A stretch of DNA of 6,264 nt from Oscillospiraceae bacterium (GTDB lineage: Bacteria > Bacillota > Clostridia > Oscillospirales > Oscillospiraceae). Positions within the stretch are counted from its first letter, which is position 1. Each line of letters begins with the position of its first letter. Shown one piece after another: positions 1 to 3,727 of this stretch. Below the pieces are notes generated by a model. That model worked only from the letters and a program-made list of their open reading frames with translations, did not search any database and was not told where the DNA came from. A program made the position numbers and the translations under genes. Location of the stretch: the NCBI GenBank assembly GCA_017557265.1, contig JAFZAM010000191.1:1-6264 (forward strand). Direction: 5' to 3'.

Positions 1-305
1 ACCGCATGTTCGCATCGGGGCTCGTCGCCGAGACGGAGGCGCTGCTCGCCGCCGGCGTCGACGAAAAGGCTACCTCGATGCAGGCCATAGGCTACAAGGA
101 GCTCGTCCCCGCGCTGCGCGGCGAGACGACGCTCGAGACGGCGCGCGAGGACATAAAGCGCGCCTCCCGCCGCTACGCCAAGCGCCAGCTCTCGTGGCTG
201 CGCGGGGCGGCGGACGTCAAATGGATAGTCTGGGAAAAAGCCCCCGACTTCGAGCGCGCGGAGCGTATTTCGACAGAGTTCGCGCGCGATGGAGGTATAA
301 TGTAA
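1..305 (+). CDS. miaA: tRNA dimethylallyltransferase MiaA, C-terminal part (5' end outside window)
   Basis: The reading frame is open from the left edge (first full codon at 3) to TAA at 303-305, leaving 100 residues. MiaA transfers a dimethylallyl group from DMAPP to N6 of A37 in tRNAs that read codons starting with U; it is a cytosolic enzyme. The visible part carries conserved C-terminal MiaA signatures: an MQAIGYKEL stretch about a quarter of the way in, and RRYAKRQLSWLR at about residues 56-67 of the fragment. Both belong to the region after the substrate-binding core. The N-terminal P-loop lies upstream and cannot be checked. hfq follows after 31 nt, the miaA-hfq order known from many Proteobacteria and Firmicutes. 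The methionine at position 6 is internal, not a start, because the frame and the family similarity continue to the edge. Confidence 0.93.
   Translation, partial: RMFASGLVAETEALLAAGVDEKATSMQAIGYKELVPALRGETTLETAREDIKRASRRYAKRQLSWLRGAADVKWIVWEKAPDFERAERISTEFARDGGIM
270..301 (+). promoter_or_regulatory. Weak candidate promoter for hfq overlapping the miaA stop
   Basis: A perfect TATAAT lies at 296-301, overlapping the last miaA codons. A -35-like TCGACA (5 of 6 matches to TTGACA) lies at 270-275, but the spacer is 20 nt, longer than the usual 16-18. No TG extension precedes the -10. Transcription would begin near 308, giving an hfq leader of about 29 nt that still contains the AAAGGGA ribosome binding site at 321-327. 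Promoters inside miaA that feed hfq are known in E. coli, so the position is sensible, but the spacing is poor and chance is possible. Confidence 0.25.
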
Positions 306-336
306 GTATCCATATTTCAGAAAGGGATGCTTACTT

Positions 337-564
337 ATGCTCAAGACCGCGATCAATATCCAGGACGTGTTCCTCAACGGCGCAAGACGCGACCGCACGC
401 CGATAACCATGTTCCTCATGAACGGCTTTCAGATGCGCGGGACCGTCTCCGCCTTCGACAGCTTCACCGTCGTCCTCGAATCCGACGGGAAGCAGCAGCT
501 TGTCTACAAGCACGCTATATCGACGATGATCCCCGCCCGGCCCGTGGAGCTGAGGGAGGAATAG
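337..564 (+). CDS. hfq: RNA chaperone Hfq
   Basis: This is a complete 75-residue Sm-like protein, of normal length for Gram-positive Hfq. Hfq forms a hexameric ring that binds sRNAs and mRNAs and promotes their pairing. Visible landmarks are IQDVFLN at 8-14 (proximal-face Gln9 and Asp10), the Sm1 fold around FLMNGFQMRG at 26-35, and the Sm2 signature VYKHAIST at 56-63, whose Lys and His line the proximal U-rich RNA pocket. The distal-face segment resembles the B. subtilis protein more than E. coli (Phe26, Phe31 and Gln32 where E. coli has Tyr, Ile and Lys). The rim sequence R17-R18-D19-R20 resembles the Arg-rich E. coli RRER patch. The C-terminal tail is short. The ATG is preceded by AAAGGGA at 321-327, nine bases away. 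Next comes the adaptor-like gene after 22 nt, suggesting co-transcription. Confidence 0.96.
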   Translation: MLKTAINIQDVFLNGARRDRTPITMFLMNGFQMRGTVSAFDSFTVVLESDGKQQLVYKHAISTMIPARPVELREE

Positions 565-572
565 ACCCCGCC

Positions 573-579
573 AAGGAGG
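573..579 (+). promoter_or_regulatory. Strong Shine-Dalgarno that fixes a TTG start
   Basis: AAGGAGG at 573-579 ends 7 nt before TTG at 587. The first in-frame ATG (608) would be 28 nt from this site and would remove the basic N-terminus (KK) before the membrane segment. The spacing therefore favours TTG as the start of the adaptor-like gene. Confidence 0.85.
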
Positions 580-586
580 CGAGCGC

Positions 587-1777
587 TTGAAAAAGACGAA
601 CCTGATCATGAGAATAGTCCCCATCGCCGTATTCGCCGCGATAGTCGTATACCTCGCGGTGTATATAATACGCGCGGTGGACGACCCGTTCAGTACGGCG
701 ACCGCGACGCTCTACACCGTCTACGACAGCGTCGAGACGCGCGGCGTCGTCGTGCGCGAGGAGGAGTGCATCATCTATCCCGGCGGCATGGTCAGCATCT
801 CGGCCGAGGACGGCTCCCGCGTCGCCGCGGGCGGCGAGATAGCGGCCGTCTACTCCTCCGAGGAGGACATCCGCAAGGCCGAGCGCGCCGCCTTCCTCGC
901 CTCGCAGGCGGAATACCTCGACGCGCTCGCGGCCGGCCGCGAGGCGGACAACCCCATCGACTACGACGCGAAGATAAAGTCCCTCGTCAGGACGCTCCGC
1001 GCCAAGCTCGAGACGCGAAGCTCCGTCTCCGACACGGCGCTCGAGCTGCAGACCCTCGCCTTCAACTCCGGCGCCAACGCCAGCATCGAGGACCAGCTCG
1101 CCGCGCTCAACTCCGAGCTCGAGAGCATAGGCAACCCCTCGTCGCTGCGCATGACGACGATATTCGCCGGCCGCTCCGGCATATTCCAGTCCGCCGTCGA
1201 CGGGTGGGAGTCGCTCACGCCCGAATACGCGGCGACGCTCGGCGTCGCTCAGCTCGATTCCCTCGTCAAGGAGACCCGCACCGCCCCCGATTCGGCGGTC
1301 GGCAAGCTCATATACGGGGAGAAGTGGTACTTCCTGACGCTCGCCGACGCCTCCGAGGTCGACGCCTACGCCAAGGGCGACTACGTCAGCGTCTCCTTCG
1401 GGCACTGGATGTCCGAGCCCGTCAGAATGAAGATAGAGTCCAAGTCCGAGCCCTCGGACGGGCGCGTCGCGCTCTGGCTCTCCTGCACGCGCGCGCTCGC
1501 GGACGCCTCCGTCCTGCGCGTGCAGAGCGCGGACATCATCCGCAGCTCCTACGACGGCATCCGCGTCCCGCGCAGGGCGCTGCACACCGACGGCAAGGAG
1601 GACTTCGTCTACGTCCTGACCGGCCTGCATGCCGAGCGCAAGACCGTCACGATCCTGCTCGACGCTGGCGACTTCTACATAATCCGCTCCGAGGTCGGGC
1701 GCGTCGACGCGGTCCACGCGGGCGACACGATAATCGTGACCGGCAAGGGGCTCTACGACGGAAAGGTCGTGAAGTGA
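587..1777 (+). CDS. HlyD/membrane-fusion-like single-pass membrane protein
   Basis: A 396-residue protein starting at TTG. A short basic N-terminus (KK) is followed by a hydrophobic segment at about residues 10-28, which should be an uncleaved membrane anchor with the rest outside the cell. Residues about 45-90 look like the beta-rich lipoyl/barrel half-motif of HlyD-type adaptors (a TRGVVVREE strand, then DGSRVAAGGEIAAVYS). A charged, Ala/Leu/Glu-rich helical stretch at about 92-190 fits the hairpin of adaptors. The C-terminal half (about 225-396) is beta-rich, with VPRRAL and GDTIIVTGKGLYDG segments like adaptor membrane-proximal domains. It lies between hfq and yggS, overlapping yggS by one base. 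No transporter partner (ABC, MFS or RND) is in the window, so export is unproven. Proteins of this kind beside sepF recur, from memory, in Clostridia; a cell-envelope or division role is inference. Confidence 0.72.
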   Translation: MKKTNLIMRIVPIAVFAAIVVYLAVYIIRAVDDPFSTATATLYTVYDSVETRGVVVREEECIIYPGGMVSISAEDGSRVAAGGEIAAVYSSEEDIRKAERAAFLASQAEYLDALAAGREADNPIDYDAKIKSLVRTLRAKLETRSSVSDTALELQTLAFNSGANASIEDQLAALNSELESIGNPSSLRMTTIFAGRSGIFQSAVDGWESLTPEYAATLGVAQLDSLVKETRTAPDSAVGKLIYGEKWYFLTLADASEVDAYAKGDYVSVSFGHWMSEPVRMKIESKSEPSDGRVALWLSCTRALADASVLRVQSADIIRSSYDGIRVPRRALHTDGKEDFVYVLTGLHAERKTVTILLDAGDFYIIRSEVGRVDAVHAGDTIIVTGKGLYDGKVVK

Positions 1778-2454
1778 TGACGATAGCCGATAACGTCCGC
1801 GCCGTCCGCGAAAAGATGGCGGCCGCCGCCGCGAGGGCGGGCGTCGACGAAAAGAGCGTCCTGCTCGTCGCCGCGACGAAGACAAATCCCGCCGAGCGCG
1901 TCCGCGAGGCGATAGCCGCGGGGGTGGACGTTTGCGGGGAAAACCGCGTCCAGGAGATGCTCGAAAAGCTCGGGCAGGGCGCCTACGAGGGCGCGCCGCT
2001 CCACTTCATAGGGCAGCTGCAGCGCAACAAGGTCAAATACGTCGTCGGGGCCGTCGACCTCATCCAGTCCGTCGGCTCGCGCGAGCTCCTTTCCGACATA
2101 GCCGCGCGCGCGGCGAAGGTCGGCGTCACGCAGGACGTGCTCATCGAGATAAACGTCGGGCGCGAGGAGTCCAAGGGCGGCGTTTTGCCCGAGGAGCTCG
2201 ACGAGCTCGCCGCCTTCGCGGGAGGGCTCGGCTCCGTTCGCATACGCGGGCTCATGGCCATCCCGCCGATAACCGAAAAAACGACTTATTTCGAGCAAAT
2301 GTTCAATTTTTTTGTTGACATAAAACAAAAAAGATACGATAATGTTTCTATGGACTTTCTGTCCATGGGAATGAGCGCGGATTTCCCGGCCGCGATAGAG
2401 TGCGGGGCCAACATGGTCCGCGTCGGGTCGGCGATATTCGGCCCGAGAAGCTGA
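1777..2454 (+). CDS. yggS: YggS/YlmE family pyridoxal-phosphate homeostasis protein
   Basis: A 225-residue protein, normal for this single-domain TIM-barrel family (PLPBP; YlmE in Bacillus). The family binds PLP and balances B6 vitamers and amino/keto-acid pools without a known enzymatic reaction. Visible landmarks are the PLP lysine K35 in VAATKTN, GENRVQE at 54-60, HFIGQLQRNK at 76-85, and the phosphate-binding end with SMGMS at 196-200 and MVRVGSAIFG at 213-222. ATG 1777 shares its A with the upstream TGA, so translation is probably coupled; a weak AAAGG lies at 1762-1766. Residues 169-192 are encoded by an AT-rich block (about 26% GC over 2281-2350) that holds a promoter-like sequence, unlike the rest of the gene. 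Its place before sepF is typical of the Gram-positive division cluster. Confidence 0.95.
   Translation: MTIADNVRAVREKMAAAAARAGVDEKSVLLVAATKTNPAERVREAIAAGVDVCGENRVQEMLEKLGQGAYEGAPLHFIGQLQRNKVKYVVGAVDLIQSVGSRELLSDIAARAAKVGVTQDVLIEINVGREESKGGVLPEELDELAAFAGGLGSVRIRGLMAIPPITEKTTYFEQMFNFFVDIKQKRYDNVSMDFLSMGMSADFPAAIECGANMVRVGSAIFGPRS
2315..2343 (+). promoter_or_regulatory. Near-consensus vegetative promoter inside yggS, facing sepF
   Basis: A perfect -35 TTGACA lies at 2315-2320, then a spacer of exactly 17 nt, then GATAAT (5 of 6 matches to TATAAT) at 2338-2343. A T-tract at 2307-2313, directly upstream, could act as an UP-like element. Transcription would start around the A at 2350, giving a leader of about 148 nt to sepF at 2498. 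It is the only consensus TTGACA with correct spacing that I found in the window. It lies in the one markedly AT-rich stretch within a gene. It would give sepF-divIVA a supply independent of the upstream operon. This is a sequence prediction without expression data. Confidence 0.72.
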
Positions 2455-2497
2455 AAAAGAAGACAAAAAAGACGATATATATAAAGGAGCAGGGATC

Positions 2498-2950
2498 ATG
2501 GGACTTTTGGACGAACTCAAGCGCCTGGCGAAGCCTTACGATGACGACGACGATTACGAAAACTTCACCCCGAAGGCCGCGGAGACCGCGTCGGCCTCGC
2601 CGAGAGGCGGCTCGACTCCCATCCGCAGCGTCCCCGTCGAGGACAAGAACAAGGTCGTGAACATCCACGCGACCGCGCAGCTGCAGGTAGTTCTCGTAAA
2701 GCCCGAGCGCTTCGAGAACTCCGCCGAGATCGCCGACCACCTCCGCGACAAGAGGACGGTCGTCCTCAACCTCGAGAGCACCAACAAGGACGTCGCCCGC
2801 CGCGTGCTGGACTTCCTCTCCGGCGTCGCCTACGCGCAGGACGGCAAGATAAAGAAGGTCGCCGTGTCCACCTATATCATAACCCCGTACAACGTCGACA
2901 TCCTCGGCGATCTCATCGACGAGCTTGAAAACAACGGGCTCTACTTCTGA
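2498..2950 (+). CDS. sepF: Cell division protein SepF
   Basis: A 150-residue protein, about the family's usual length. SepF binds the FtsZ C-terminus, tethers FtsZ filaments to the membrane and shapes the septum in Gram-positive bacteria. The N-terminal GLLDELKRLAK (2-12) suits the amphipathic membrane-binding helix. An acidic, flexible linker follows, with five consecutive Asp at 15-19. The globular SepF domain spans about 51-145, with TVVLNLE at 87-93, RRVLDFLSG at 101-109 (the conserved glycine of the polymerising core) and ITPYNVDI at about 127-134. The ATG at 2498 has AAAGGAG at 2483-2489, eight bases upstream, within an A-rich leader. It follows yggS by 43 nt, the largest gap before divIVA, and precedes divIVA by 15 nt. 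A probable promoter in yggS would drive both. Confidence 0.95.
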   Translation: MGLLDELKRLAKPYDDDDDYENFTPKAAETASASPRGGSTPIRSVPVEDKNKVVNIHATAQLQVVLVKPERFENSAEIADHLRDKRTVVLNLESTNKDVARRVLDFLSGVAYAQDGKIKKVAVSTYIITPYNVDILGDLIDELENNGLYF

Positions 2951-2965
2951 TAAGGGGGCGACGAC

Positions 2966-3622
2966 ATGCTTTCTCCGCAGGATATAGCCGCTCAGGCCTT
3001 CCAGAAGGCCGTCTTCGGCGGATACGACATGGCCTCCGTGGACGAGTTTCTCGACCAGGTGCAGGAGGACTATTCCGCCCTGTATAAGGAAAACGCCATC
3101 CTCAAAAACAAGCTGAAGGTCCTCGTCGAGAAGGTCGAGGAGTACCGCAGCACAGAGGATTCCATGCGCGTGGCTCTCATCACGGCGCAGAAGATGAGCA
3201 AGGAGATGACCGACGAGGCCGAGACCAAGGCCAAGGCCATCGTCGAGGACGCCGAGGGCGAGGCCCGCAGGCGCGTCGAGGAGCTCAGGCTCGGGACGCG
3301 CGACGAGGAGCTCAAGCTCGAGAAGGCGAAGGCGAAGACCGCCGAGTTCATCAATGAGGTCAGCGAGAAGTTCCGCGCCCACATCGGCCTGCTCGCCTCG
3401 ATAGACGTCGAGCCCGCCCCCGCCCCCGCCGAGCCGGAGGCGCCCGCCGAGCCTCCCGTCGACACCGTCGAGGAGACGGCCAAGAGCATCGAGGACTCCC
3501 TCGCCCGCATCCTCTCCGACGAGAAGCCGGCCGTCGATCTGTCCGACACGAAGCCCGTCGTCCTCGATCCCGAGAGCGGCAGGTTCAAGGATCTGCAGTT
3601 CGGCTCGAACTACGACAAATAA
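2966..3622 (+). CDS. divIVA: DivIVA family cell-pole/septum scaffold protein
   Basis: A 218-residue DivIVA protein. The family recognises negatively curved membrane at septa and poles and recruits division or cell-wall factors. The N-terminal domain is clear: LSPQDIAAQAF, then F17-G18-G19-Y20-D21 and VDEFLDQVQEDY. F17 matches the membrane-inserting Phe of B. subtilis DivIVA, but the following Arg is replaced by Gly here. Residues about 28-140 are a long charged coiled coil. A Pro/Ala/Glu linker lies at 149-164, then an acidic tail and a short C-terminal FKDLQFG motif (from 207) that may be a docking site. The ATG has AAGGGGG at 2952-2958 at 7 nt spacing. It is co-transcribed with sepF and closed by the terminator that follows. 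Which partners it recruits cannot be read from the sequence. Confidence 0.94.
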   Translation: MLSPQDIAAQAFQKAVFGGYDMASVDEFLDQVQEDYSALYKENAILKNKLKVLVEKVEEYRSTEDSMRVALITAQKMSKEMTDEAETKAKAIVEDAEGEARRRVEELRLGTRDEELKLEKAKAKTAEFINEVSEKFRAHIGLLASIDVEPAPAPAEPEAPAEPPVDTVEETAKSIEDSLARILSDEKPAVDLSDTKPVVLDPESGRFKDLQFGSNYDK

Positions 3623-3631
3623 AGCAGATAT

Positions 3632-3663
3632 TAAAGAGGCCGGGCCGAGGCCCGGTCTCTTTA
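3632..3663 (+). terminator. Strong intrinsic terminator after divIVA
   Basis: A 14-bp stem (3632-3645 with 3650-3663, one G-U wobble at 3639/3656) closes on a CGAG tetraloop at 3646-3649. The GC-rich core is flanked by A-rich sequence on the left and T-rich sequence (TCTCTTTATT) on the right. It begins ten bases after the divIVA stop and so probably ends the sepF-divIVA transcript. The A/T flanks are nearly symmetrical, so it could also work in the reverse direction. The T-run is short, so some read-through into ileS is plausible. Confidence 0.85.
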
Positions 3664-3696
3664 TTAAATAAACCGGCATTAAATAAACAGACCGGC
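3663..3696 (+). repeat. Tandem A/T-rich duplication in the ileS leader
   Basis: ATTAAATAAAC followed by CGGC occurs twice: 3663-3677 directly, and 3678-3696 with four extra bases (AGAC) before the CGGC. The copies abut. They lie between the divIVA terminator and ileS and are the most AT-rich non-coding sequence here. They could hold the -10 region of an ileS promoter, but no acceptable -35 partner was found. Confidence 0.6.
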
Positions 3697-3710
3697 GGCT
3701 CCGGCCGCCG
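3693..3710 (+). promoter_or_regulatory. GC-only hairpin next to the ileS ribosome binding site
   Basis: CGGCGGC at 3693-3699 pairs perfectly with GCCGCCG at 3704-3710 around a TCCG loop. The hairpin ends four bases before the purine-rich AAAGGAAGG (3714-3722) that precedes the ileS ATG at 3728. Such a structure could modulate ribosome access or stabilise the mRNA 5' end. No T-run follows, so it is not a terminator. Confidence 0.5.
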
Positions 3711-3727
3711 CGCAAAGGAAGGTCATT

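Noticed and set aside
573..610. ATG 608 as start of the adaptor-like gene
   Set aside because: It is 28 nt from the AAGGAGG site, which is optimally spaced for TTG 587, and it would drop the basic residues before the membrane segment.
664..669. TATAAT inside the adaptor-like gene
   Set aside because: It encodes the membrane segment, the 17-nt-upstream hexamer (641-646, ATAGTC) does not resemble a -35, and the TG extension is out of register by one base.
766..1776. Upstream in-frame extension of yggS from an ATG at 766
   Set aside because: The extension is an Arg-rich shadow of the adaptor-like gene. YggS similarity begins at 1777, where ATG overlaps the upstream TGA and the protein has its normal length.
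515..1885. 456-codon open frame on the minus strand
   Set aside because: Codon-aligned antisense of the adaptor-like gene, with the same explanation; Arg/Gly/Asp-rich with no family resemblance.
2281..2352. Small insertion or transferred fragment in yggS, suggested by the low GC
   Set aside because: The protein aligns in length and motifs with the family, the frame is continuous and there are no flanking repeats; a promoter embedded in coding sequence explains the composition better.
3623..3727. T-box riboswitch upstream of ileS
   Set aside because: The gap is only 105 nt, contains a complete terminator directly after divIVA, and shows no T-box consensus or specifier stem.
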